From an uncultured Spirochaetaceae bacterium (GTDB taxonomy: Bacteria > Spirochaetota > Spirochaetia > Treponematales > Treponemataceae), in assembly GCA_902766345.1 (NCBI GenBank), contig CACXDK010000333.1, positions 1-15,183 on the forward strand: a DNA stretch of 15,183 nucleotides, written 5' to 3'. Under the pieces are notes generated by a model. That model had not been told where the DNA came from, made no database searches, and saw only the letters and a list, made by a program, of their open reading frames with translations. This document shows, piece by piece, positions 7,047-13,435 of this stretch. Positions within the stretch are counted from its first letter, which is position 1, and each line of letters opens with the position of its first letter. A program made the position numbers and the translations under genes.

Positions 7047-7724
7047 ATGAATAAAAGATTTTCTTTGTTGTTTGTATTTTTAGCATTCTCTTGTTTTGCG
7101 TTGACAGCACAGAATTTGGTTTCCGCAGATGTATCAGAAACAGATGATGCTGTTACTGGAACTGTTTCTTCTGATGCGGGGTCTGTGTCGGTTTCAATAA
7201 AAAAGCCGTCACGTAATCCTGCTACCGGTAAAGAAACTCAGGCTCAGTCTGTTCCTGACAGTTTTGGAAACGTAAAGCTCGGCATGTCTGTAGATGATGT
7301 AAAATCCATGCTTATGAAGGATTCTCAGTTTGGCTATAGGGGCGATAAAGATGTTTCTCTTATGGCTGGTGAAAACAGAACCCTTATTGAAACAGATTCT
7401 GCCAGATATGCTCCGTATTCTTTTCTTGATCGCTGTTGGTTCCAGTTTTACGAAGATAAACTGTATATAATGACTATAAATATGAATCAAGAAAAGCTTG
7501 ATCATTATTCTGTATTCAGCCAGTTATGTGAAAAATATGGCACCCCGACATCTCTTAATCCTGATAAGTCAGAGTGGGTTAGTGATACAGTTATAGTGGC
7601 ATTAGAGCGTCCTCTTTCCATAAAGTATACGGATCGTGTAGTTATGGAAAAAATACAAAATGCCTCTTTCGTTGAAAAAACAGCAAAAGAAAAAAATCGC
7701 GAACAGTTCCTTGAAGGTCTGTAA
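7047..7724 (+). CDS. Secreted/periplasmic protein of unknown function
   Basis: 225 residues. The N-terminus MNKRFSLLFVFLAFSCFALTA is a typical signal peptide, with predicted cleavage after Ala21 (LTA|QN). A Ser/Thr/Val-rich low-complexity linker follows (about 26-70), then a compact domain (72-205). That domain opens with FGNVKLGMSVDDVKSML, which recalls the BamE-like beta-alpha opening, and continues with YEDKLYIMTINMNQ, CEKYGTPTSL and SEWVSDTVIVAL. I do not recognise a named family; the BamE resemblance is only a pattern match. The C-terminus is charged (KTAKEKNREQF). The start ATG at 7047 is preceded by TAAGG, which overlaps the stop of the cNMP-binding gene 6 bases upstream, and the DUF192 gene follows after 3 bases, so the three are cotranscribed. 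A periplasmic or outer-envelope role is inferred. Confidence 0.75.
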   Translation: MNKRFSLLFVFLAFSCFALTAQNLVSADVSETDDAVTGTVSSDAGSVSVSIKKPSRNPATGKETQAQSVPDSFGNVKLGMSVDDVKSMLMKDSQFGYRGDKDVSLMAGENRTLIETDSARYAPYSFLDRCWFQFYEDKLYIMTINMNQEKLDHYSVFSQLCEKYGTPTSLNPDKSEWVSDTVIVALERPLSIKYTDRVVMEKIQNASFVEKTAKEKNREQFLEGL

Positions 7725-7727
7725 TAT

Positions 7728-8225
7728 ATGATTTTCGTAAAAAAGTATTTTCCACTTTATTTAGTTGTATTAATGTCCTTGTTTTCTTCTGCATGTTTTG
7801 GTGCTGGGAAAAAGATTGAAATGCCTGTTCGGGATTTAGTAATTTGCAAAACTAACGGTGGCACTGTTGCCGTAAAAGCTGAAATTGCGGCTAAAGATCC
7901 TGAACGTCAGCATGGATATATGGAAAGAAAAAAAATTCCTGATGGTACAGGAATGCTTTTTGTCTTTGCAAAGGATGAAGTGCTGAATTTTTGGATGAAA
8001 AATACCCCACATCCTCTGTCGATTGCATATATTGACAGGGACGGTATTATAGTAGATATATTTGATATGACCCCGTTTAGTCTGAGTAGTGTTACAAGTA
8101 CACGTTCTGTTCGTTATGCACTTGAAGTTCCTCAGGGGTGGTTTGAAAAAAACGACATCTCGAAAGGAGATGTCGTTCAAACTGCGGATGGTAACCCTAT
8201 AAAAATTTTCCAGTCTTTTTTATAA
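7728..8225 (+). CDS. Exported DUF192-family protein
   Basis: 165 residues. A signal peptide (about 1-25) is followed by a complete DUF192 domain (about 35-165). Family marks are EIAAKDPERQHGYMERKKI (52-70), GMLFVF (75-80), FWMKNTPHPLSIAYID (88-103) and YALEVPQGWFEKNDISKGD (130-148). The molecular function of DUF192 proteins is not settled. The signal peptide ends SSACFGAGK: Cys23 could be a relaxed spirochaete lipobox cysteine, or signal peptidase I could cut after Gly25 or nearby. The gene follows the secreted-protein gene by 3 bases, with GAAGG about 10 bases before the ATG. Its last 6 bases overlap the convergent TPR gene, and codons 142-150 also encode a perfect stem-loop that serves as terminator for that gene on the other strand. 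Confidence 0.88.
   Translation: MIFVKKYFPLYLVVLMSLFSSACFGAGKKIEMPVRDLVICKTNGGTVAVKAEIAAKDPERQHGYMERKKIPDGTGMLFVFAKDEVLNFWMKNTPHPLSIAYIDRDGIIVDIFDMTPFSLSSVTSTRSVRYALEVPQGWFEKNDISKGDVVQTADGNPIKIFQSFL
8146..8177 (-). terminator. Intrinsic terminator for the PilZ-TPR operon, inside the DUF192 coding sequence
   Basis: On the minus strand AACGACATCTC (8177-8167), a 5-base loop and GAGATGTCGTT (8161-8151) form a perfect 11-bp stem, followed by a T run: 7 Ts at 8152-8146, two of them in the stem. It lies 43 bases after the TPR stop codon. On the plus strand the same stem is not followed by Ts, so it should act mainly on the minus-strand operon. Confidence 0.85.
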
Positions 8226-9374
8226 TTCCTGTTCAAGATTTTTTAATTGCTGAATGGCAATCTTATCTTTAGGGTCTATTTCAAGTACTGTCATAAAATA
8301 TTTTCTAGCTTCTTCTTTATCGCCTTTTTTCAAGCTGAGATATCCGAGGTTGCTTATGACTTTTGTGTTGTCTGGATCAAGATTGAGAGCATCACAAAGA
8401 CTTTCCTGAGCTCCGTTTAAATCCCCTGTTTCCAGCTGACAGATAGCAAGTTCATTGTAAGTGTCGGCACTTTGGTCGCCGCCTTCGCATTCTTGTGCTT
8501 TTTCAAATGCCTGTCGTGCTTCTGAAAAACGTTCAAGCCTGCGAAGTCCCCAGCCCAGCAGGAACCAAGCATTCCAAACGGCAGGATTGTCCTGTATGAA
8601 TTTTCGGATTTCTTCAAGACCTTTTTCTTCTTCTCCGCGTGAAATAAGCTCGTATGCATTATGAAAGCGTTCGTTTTCAAGATTACGTGAATTGATTTTA
8701 TTCAACATTTCCTGAGCACGCTCGATTTTATATGTGCCATTTTCGCCAAGCTCTTCTTCTTTTGTATCAGCCGTAAGCCCTATATAGCTTTCAAGGCAAC
8801 TTTTTGCTTCTGAATAATTATGTTTTTTTAGATAAAAAAACGCTGCATTAAAAAATGCGTCAGGCAGTTCTGGCTCGCTATCCATTGCATCGCGATAATG
8901 AATAAGGGCATCGTCATCGTATGCGTCTGCATCATCATAAAGTCCTGCATTGCGATAGTTGTCTGCACGCTGGTCAAAAAACAAAGCCATATTCAGGATT
9001 ATTGCCTTATTCTCTGGTTGAATTCCATGAACTGCTCGCCAGATTTCTTCTGCAAGTTCCCAGTCTTCATTTTTTGTTTTTAAAATTGCAGCTTCCGAAA
9101 GCTCTTTTACAATGTTTGGACGGGCTTCCTGAATTAATTTTCTGTAGTAATCAAGGTTTTGATTTGATCTGTCATACGCAAGAACTGTTAATATTCCTGC
9201 AAGAACCTGTTCCTGTGTAAGATTTTTTAAATCTTCACAGGCTTTTTCTTCGGAATCCTTTTTTTGTACAGGAAGCTCAATTGCAGGATCAATATGAATA
9301 TCTTCTGCTGAAAGTTTAAAACCTTCTGGCAGTTTTACAAAATAAACAGAGTCCAATGGATTTGCGGGATTCAT
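8220..9374 (-). CDS. Tetratricopeptide-repeat protein
   Basis: 384 residues, with no signal peptide or membrane segment, so probably cytoplasmic. TPR-like helical pairs are visible from about 95 onward: DWELAEEIWRAVHGIQPEN (104-122), ALIHYRDAMDSEPELPDAFFNAAFFY (156-181), WNAWFLLGWGLRRLERFSEARQAFEKAQE (267-295), TYNELAICQLETGDLNGAQESLCDALNLDPDN (305-336) and VISNLGYLSLKKGDKEEARKYFMTVLEIDPKD (339-370). The N-terminal 50 residues are unrecognised. TPR arrays bind partner proteins; the partner is unknown, but the PilZ protein encoded 6 bases upstream in the same operon is an obvious candidate. The ATG at 9374 has GGAG about 11 bases upstream, within the end of the PilZ gene. The stop at 8220 overlaps the convergent DUF192 gene, and transcription should end at the hairpin at 8146-8177. 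Confidence 0.87.
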   Translation of the reverse strand: MNPANPLDSVYFVKLPEGFKLSAEDIHIDPAIELPVQKKDSEEKACEDLKNLTQEQVLAGILTVLAYDRSNQNLDYYRKLIQEARPNIVKELSEAAILKTKNEDWELAEEIWRAVHGIQPENKAIILNMALFFDQRADNYRNAGLYDDADAYDDDALIHYRDAMDSEPELPDAFFNAAFFYLKKHNYSEAKSCLESYIGLTADTKEEELGENGTYKIERAQEMLNKINSRNLENERFHNAYELISRGEEEKGLEEIRKFIQDNPAVWNAWFLLGWGLRRLERFSEARQAFEKAQECEGGDQSADTYNELAICQLETGDLNGAQESLCDALNLDPDNTKVISNLGYLSLKKGDKEEARKYFMTVLEIDPKDKIAIQQLKNLEQEL

Positions 9375-9380
9375 TATGTA

Positions 9381-10244
9381 TTATGCTCCAGTTGGCTGCT
9401 GAGCAGCATTATTCTGATTTGGTTGCTGACTGTTTTCCAAATCGGCTTTTCTGACTGTTGTCAAATAATTGTTTATATGAACCTTATAAGAAAGAGCTAC
9501 TGTTGCATCGTTAAATCTGATTGAAACTGCAACAATATCTTTTCTTCCTTCAACTGCAGAGGTTTCTGCTATTATGCCTTTAAGTTGAATTATTTCATGA
9601 GGTTCTTCAAATTCAAGAGACAACTGAACTTCTTTGTCTTTCAGAAACTGTGCAAGTCCAAGAATGAAAACCTTTGCACCACCAAAAGAAATATCATGCA
9701 AAATACATCTTCGAGGAACATTCTGGATAAGAATTGAACATTCTTCTGTATGAAGTCCAAGTTTGCGGCTTGAATCTTTTGTAATGACAATACGCTCTTC
9801 TTTGCGGCGCAATGAATTTATATTTGCGTCAATTACATGACCAATTTTTTCAATTAAGTCATCAGGCGGACGCTGTGTAAATGTCAAGGAAACTATAGCA
9901 AGGTCTTTGCTGTTCATATATGGCATAACCTGAGATACTTTGCAAGAAATAAAGAAACTTACTGTTGTTCCATCAGGCTGCATGAACCAATAGCGAAGGC
10001 TCATTGTTGGTGGGTCTTTTTTTGTTACCTGCTGAAAAGCACCACTTTTTGTTCCCACTATGATACGAGCTAAAGAAAATGATGTAGAATTTATAATGCA
10101 AGGCCACTGACCTTCTGCGCATTTTATGAAAATCTGGCGAGGATCCATGCCAAGTGTACGTATTATATCTTTTGTGAAAGTTAATTCGGTATTAAGATAT
10201 GTTTCGTAATACTTCGTTATTTGCTGAGTGGTAGTAATTGCCAT
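9381..10244 (-). CDS. PilZ-domain c-di-GMP receptor with N-terminal PilZN-like domain
   Basis: 287 residues. The C-terminal PilZ domain (about 144-262) has both c-di-GMP-binding signatures: RxxxR as Arg147-KEE-Arg151, and DxSxxG as Asp184-I-Ser186-FG-Gly189. The N-terminal 140 residues form a separate domain (YWFMQPDGTTVSFFISCKVSQV, about 85-106) of the kind paired with PilZ in spirochaete proteins such as Borrelia PlzA; that comparison is from memory. The tail (270-287) is Gln/Asn/Ala-rich and probably disordered. The expected role is to bind c-di-GMP and change motility, envelope or gene-expression behaviour through a partner. It heads a two-gene operon with the TPR gene. The start at 10244 has AAGGA only 2 bases away, too close for normal use, while a promoter places transcription initiation at about the ATG. 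Confidence 0.9.
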   Translation of the reverse strand: MAITTTQQITKYYETYLNTELTFTKDIIRTLGMDPRQIFIKCAEGQWPCIINSTSFSLARIIVGTKSGAFQQVTKKDPPTMSLRYWFMQPDGTTVSFFISCKVSQVMPYMNSKDLAIVSLTFTQRPPDDLIEKIGHVIDANINSLRRKEERIVITKDSSRKLGLHTEECSILIQNVPRRCILHDISFGGAKVFILGLAQFLKDKEVQLSLEFEEPHEIIQLKGIIAETSAVEGRKDIVAVSIRFNDATVALSYKVHINNYLTTVRKADLENSQQPNQNNAAQQPTGA

Positions 10245-10251
10245 ATCCTTT

Positions 10252-10280
10252 ATAATAGTTTATAACTCGATAATTGTAAA
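10252..10280 (-). promoter_or_regulatory. Predicted promoter of the PilZ-TPR operon, near-leaderless
   Basis: On the minus strand TTTACA (10280-10275), a 17-base spacer and TATTAT (10257-10252), with the ATG 7 bases after the -10. An overlapping alternative is TTGACT with a 17-base spacer to TAAACT, which would start a few bases further upstream and include AAGGA in a very short leader. Confidence 0.5.
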
Positions 10281-10328
10281 GTCAAAAATCAAGGAAAAAG
10301 TAACTGATTAAGTTTAGTACGGATAATA

Positions 10329-10357
10329 TTGTTTAAACATCAGTAAAAAGGTATTAT
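10329..10357 (+). promoter_or_regulatory. Predicted promoter of the HAD phosphatase gene, leaderless arrangement
   Basis: TTGTTT (10329-10334), a 17-base spacer and TATTAT (10352-10357); the ATG at 10364 is 6 bases after the -10 and has no Shine-Dalgarno. The -35 to -10 span does not overlap the divergent PilZ promoter, which lies about 50 bases to the left. Confidence 0.6.
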
Positions 10358-10363
10358 GATTTT

Positions 10364-11023
10364 ATGAAAAAATATCAATATGTATTATTTGATTTTGATG
10401 GAACAATTTTTGACACTTCTAAAGGAATTTACAAATCTTTTGATAAAGTTGTTGAATATTATAATCTTGATGTTCCTGATAAATCGGTCTATGACACAAT
10501 GATTGGGCCTCCTTTGCGAGAAAGTTTTTCAAGAGTGTTTAAATTTCCTGAAGAAAAGCTTGTAGAAGCTATGGGCGTATACCGCAAGTATTATTCAGCT
10601 TCTGGAATGTTTGAAGTTCAAGTGTATGACGGTGTTATTCCTTTAATAAAAAGTTTGCATGAGGCTGGAAAAATTGTATGTGTTGCCACAAGTAAACCTG
10701 AAATATATGCAAAACAGATTTTGGAACGCCAAAATATGCTTGATCTGTTCGATTTTGTTGCAGGAAGCGATATGGAAGAATCTAAACGTGTGAATAAGGT
10801 TGATATCATACGTTATGTACTGAAATCCTTAAATATTGAAGATAAAAAGAATGAGTGTGTGCTTATTGGTGATACACATTTTGATGTTGTTGGAGCAAAA
10901 GCTGCTGGCATTGACTGCATTGGTATTCTTTATGGTTTTGGTACGAGACAGGAACTTGAAGCTTATGGAGCTAATTATATAGAAGAAAATCTTCAAGATG
11001 TACATAATCTTATTTGTTCTTGA
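10364..11023 (+). CDS. HAD-superfamily hydrolase, phosphoglycolate phosphatase-like (subfamily IA)
   Basis: 219 residues, the usual length for this group. All four HAD motifs are present: motif I FDFDGTIFDT with nucleophile Asp10 and acid/base Asp12; motif II ATSKPE with Thr109/Ser110; motif III Lys145 in VNKVDIIRYVL; motif IV IGDTHFDVVGA with Asp170 and Asp174. A helical cap domain (about 17-85) marks subfamily IA. The C-terminal YGFGTRQELEAYGANYI matches Gph/PpaX-type phosphatases, so the substrate is probably a small phosphate ester such as 2-phosphoglycolate, a nucleotide or pyrophosphate; sequence alone does not decide. It is cytoplasmic. It appears monocistronic, divergent from the PilZ gene and 71 bases before the AICAR transformylase gene, which has its own promoter. 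The start at ATG 10364 leaves the canonical short stretch before motif I. Confidence 0.92.
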   Translation: MKKYQYVLFDFDGTIFDTSKGIYKSFDKVVEYYNLDVPDKSVYDTMIGPPLRESFSRVFKFPEEKLVEAMGVYRKYYSASGMFEVQVYDGVIPLIKSLHEAGKIVCVATSKPEIYAKQILERQNMLDLFDFVAGSDMEESKRVNKVDIIRYVLKSLNIEDKKNECVLIGDTHFDVVGAKAAGIDCIGILYGFGTRQELEAYGANYIEENLQDVHNLICS

Positions 11024-11043
11024 AATCCGTATCAATATATAAT

Positions 11044-11061
11044 AATGCATAAATATGCATT
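11044..11061. repeat. Short inverted repeat upstream of the AICAR transformylase gene
   Basis: AATGCAT (11044-11050) and ATGCATT (11055-11061) are exact complements around AAAT. The right arm overlaps the first bases of the -35 hexamer of the transformylase promoter, which is where a repressor site could lie. No T run follows, so it is not a terminator of the HAD gene. It could be chance in AT-rich DNA. Confidence 0.3.
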
Positions 11062-11088
11062 GAAAAATAATATATTTTTTTATATCAT
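11060..11088 (+). promoter_or_regulatory. Predicted promoter of the AICAR transformylase gene, leaderless arrangement
   Basis: TTGAAA (11060-11065), a 17-base spacer and TATCAT (11083-11088), with the ATG at 11095 6 bases beyond the -10. No Shine-Dalgarno is present in the AT-rich upstream region. Confidence 0.6.
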
Positions 11089-11094
11089 GCAAAT

Positions 11095-12270
11095 ATGAAA
11101 GAACTTGAATTAAAGTATGGCTGTAACCCGAATCAGAAACCTGCACGGGTGTATATGGAACATGGCGATCTGCCTGTAACTGTAGTTAATGGTAGACCTG
11201 GATACATAAACTTGCTTGACGCATTAAACGGATGGCAACTTGTAAAGGAATTAAAAGAAGCTACAGGACTTCCTGCTGCATCTTCTTTTAAACATGTTTC
11301 ACCTGCAGGTGCCGCAATCGGACGCCCTCTTTCTGATGTATTAAAAAAGATTTATTTTGCAGATATTGAAGTACCTCTTACACCTCTTGCCTGTGCTTAT
11401 GCCCGTGCACGTGGTGCAGACAGAATGTCTTCTTTTGGCGATTTTATTGCATTAAGCGATGTTTGTGATAAAGCTACAGCTCTACTTATAAAAAAGGAAG
11501 TAAGCGATGGTATTATTGCACCTGGCTATGATGCTGATGCCCTTGAAATCTTGAAAGCAAAAAAGAAGGGTGGTTATTGTATATTACAGATTGATGAATC
11601 TTATGAACCTGCTGCCCTTGAAAGCAAAATGGTGTTTGGTGTTACATTTGAACAGGGACACAATTTTGTAAAACTTGATGATGAATGTCTTAAAAATATT
11701 GTTACTGAAAATAAAACTCTTTCAAAAGAAGAGCGCGATAATTTGCTTATTTCTCTTATAATATTGAAATATACACAGTCAAATAGCGTTTGTTACGTAA
11801 AAGATGGTCAGGCAATTGGTATTGGCGCTGGTCAGCAGAGCCGTATCCACTGTACACGTCTTGCAGGTGACAAGGCTGATAAATGGTGGCTTCGCCAGAG
11901 CCCTCAGGTTTTAAATCTTCCTTTTAGAAGTGATATAAAACGTCCTGACCGTGACAATACAATAGATGTTTATACTAGCGATGACTATGAAGATGTTCTT
12001 GCAGATGGAATATGGCAGAATTTCTTTACAGAAAAACCTGCTGTGTTTACAAAAGAAGAGCGCAAGGCTTGGATTGCAAAGAATACGGATGTTGCAATTG
12101 GAAGTGACGCATTCTTCCCATTTGGAGACAATATTGAGCGTGCTCATCGTAGTGGTGTAAAAGTTATTGCCCAGCCTGGCGGTTCTATCCGTGATGATAA
12201 TGTTATTGAAGTAAGTAATAAATATGGAATGGTAATGGCATTTACAGGAATTCGCCTGTTCCATCATTAA
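11095..12270 (+). CDS. Stand-alone phosphoribosylaminoimidazolecarboxamide (AICAR) formyltransferase, no IMP cyclohydrolase domain
   Basis: 391 residues. It would transfer the formyl group from 10-formyl-tetrahydrofolate to AICAR, giving FAICAR in purine synthesis in the cytoplasm. The sequence corresponds to the transformylase half of PurH only: the catalytic pair Lys66-His67 lies in FKHVSPAGAA, YARARGADRMSSFGDFIALS (98-117) and TDVAIGSDAFFPFGDNIERAHRSG follow, and the C-terminus FTGIRLFHH matches the conserved PurH ending. The N-terminal cyclohydrolase domain of normal PurH (about 200 residues) is absent, and nothing upstream encodes it, so IMP closure must be done by a product encoded elsewhere. 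The short form is known in other bacteria, so this is not a truncation. It is a single gene with its own promoter, ending against the 22-bp repeat array and the convergent lgt. Confidence 0.93.
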   Translation: MKELELKYGCNPNQKPARVYMEHGDLPVTVVNGRPGYINLLDALNGWQLVKELKEATGLPAASSFKHVSPAGAAIGRPLSDVLKKIYFADIEVPLTPLACAYARARGADRMSSFGDFIALSDVCDKATALLIKKEVSDGIIAPGYDADALEILKAKKKGGYCILQIDESYEPAALESKMVFGVTFEQGHNFVKLDDECLKNIVTENKTLSKEERDNLLISLIILKYTQSNSVCYVKDGQAIGIGAGQQSRIHCTRLAGDKADKWWLRQSPQVLNLPFRSDIKRPDRDNTIDVYTSDDYEDVLADGIWQNFFTEKPAVFTKEERKAWIAKNTDVAIGSDAFFPFGDNIERAHRSGVKVIAQPGGSIRDDNVIEVSNKYGMVMAFTGIRLFHH

Positions 12271-12286
12271 TTTTATAGAAAAACTT

Positions 12287-12440
12287 TGCCCACTGGCCGT
12301 AATGATTCTGGCCAGTGGCCGTGATGATTATGGCCACTGGGCGTAATGACTTTGGCCAGTGGCCAAACTGACTTTGCGCAGTGGCCAGACTGAGTTTGCG
12401 CACTGGCCAAACTCAGTTTGCGCACTGGTGAAACTGAGCT
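12287..12440. repeat. Tandem array of seven 22-bp repeats made of two 11-bp odd palindromes
   Basis: Seven units of exactly 22 bp begin at 12287, 12309, 12331, 12353, 12375, 12397 and 12419. The consensus joins GGCCASTGGCC and AAACTSAGTTT (S = G or C), each a 5-bp-arm palindrome around one central base. The central base of the first motif runs C, G, C, G, G, C, C. Units 1-3 carry GTAATGATTNT-like second halves, units 4-7 AAACTGAGTTT-like ones, and units 5-7 open with GCGCA rather than GGCCA: a graded drift along the array. A partial copy of the second motif (AAACTTT) lies at 12281-12287. Neighbouring units can pair, for example CCACTGGCC at 12290-12298 with GGCCAGTGG at 12310-12318. The array is about 55% GC in AT-rich DNA and fills most of the 174-base gap between two converging genes. 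It is not CRISPR, because no unique spacers are present, and not coding. It may be a bidirectional termination zone, a protein-binding array or a slippage minisatellite. Confidence 0.93.
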
Positions 12441-12444
12441 TGGC

Positions 12445-13434
12445 TTATTGCTGTGATTTTTTGTTTCTGTAGTAAAGAATTGCCATTAGGATTAATCCGC
12501 CTGCAATCATTAGAAAGCATAAAATCTGACCAGTAGAAATGTTTGCAAATGATGTGTTCTGATACAGAATTTTACTGCCGTCTTTTGAAATGCGGTAACC
12601 TAAGTCTGCATCTGGCTGTCTGAAATATTCAATAAAAAATCTTACAAATCCATAGCCTATTGTATACATTGCTCCTATGAATCCGTCGAACGGCTTATGT
12701 TTTCGCAATGGAAAAAGACATGCAAAAAGAACTAAGCCTTCAAAAAAAGCTTCGTACAGCTGACTTGGATGGCGTGGAAGATTTATGATTTTTTGCCCTT
12801 CTTTTAAGACAATGTTGCATTTGTTTACGAAATCCTGAACCCAAGGAAGACTGAGTGAAAAGGATTCTATTTCTGCTCGCGGAAATATCATGCCCCAAGG
12901 AACTGTTGTAATTCTGCCATACAGTTCTCCGTTCATGAAATTGCCTATTCTTCCAAATGTGTAGCCTAACGGAATTGCAACGCACATTGCATCTATCCAT
13001 TTCCATAAAGGCTTTTTGTGAACTTTGCACCAGCTGATCATGCCTATGAGTCCACCAATAAAGCCTCCATGATACGACATACCTTCAAGTCCTGTGAATT
13101 TATGAGTAAAAGTGTCGAACGGCCAGAAAATTAACCATGGTTTTCTCCAGTATTCTCCGCTTGTATCATATACAAGTGTTGAAAATACTCTGGCACCAAT
13201 AATTAAAAATATAATGCCCCAGGAAATAAAACTGAATATGTCGTCTTCTGTTATTTTTTCTTCTGGTGTGTCTAAAAGACCTTCTTTGAGTTCTTTTTTT
13301 AAAATGTAAAATGCCGTTGCAAATGCACAGATGTACATTAAGCCATACCAGCGTATAAGTCCTAGGATTGGAATTCCTGGAAACAGTTCTGGCTGAATCC
13401 ATTTTGGATACTGAATGTATAATGGTGTAAACAT
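12445..13434 (-). CDS. lgt: Prolipoprotein diacylglyceryl transferase
   Basis: 329 residues. This inner-membrane enzyme moves diacylglyceryl from phosphatidylglycerol to the lipobox cysteine of prolipoproteins, the first step of lipoprotein maturation. The Lgt signature is GRIGNFMNGELYG (161-173), with Arg162 and Asn165 at the catalytic/lipid-binding positions. His122 in MSYHGGFIGG corresponds to the essential His, and RHPSQLYEA (221-229) and RFFIEYFRQPD (265-275) are conserved. About seven hydrophobic segments are visible, the last at about 303-322. A short extra insert (about 278-298, YRISKDGSKILYQNTSF) sits before the final helix. The ATG at 13434 is one base after the ATPase stop, so the pair is cotranscribed and probably translationally coupled; an AAGGA lies rather far (about 13 bases) upstream. 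The 3' end abuts the 22-bp repeat array. Confidence 0.96.
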   Translation of the reverse strand: MFTPLYIQYPKWIQPELFPGIPILGLIRWYGLMYICAFATAFYILKKELKEGLLDTPEEKITEDDIFSFISWGIIFLIIGARVFSTLVYDTSGEYWRKPWLIFWPFDTFTHKFTGLEGMSYHGGFIGGLIGMISWCKVHKKPLWKWIDAMCVAIPLGYTFGRIGNFMNGELYGRITTVPWGMIFPRAEIESFSLSLPWVQDFVNKCNIVLKEGQKIINLPRHPSQLYEAFFEGLVLFACLFPLRKHKPFDGFIGAMYTIGYGFVRFFIEYFRQPDADLGYRISKDGSKILYQNTSFANISTGQILCFLMIAGGLILMAILYYRNKKSQQ

Positions 13435-13435
13435 A

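Noticed and set aside
11095..12270. Truncated purH pseudogene
   Set aside because: The reading frame is intact, both ends match the transformylase domain, the catalytic Lys-His is present, and the stand-alone form is known in other bacteria.
12287..12440. CRISPR array
   Set aside because: The 22-bp units are directly adjacent with no unique spacers, the units drift in sequence, and no cas-like genes are nearby.
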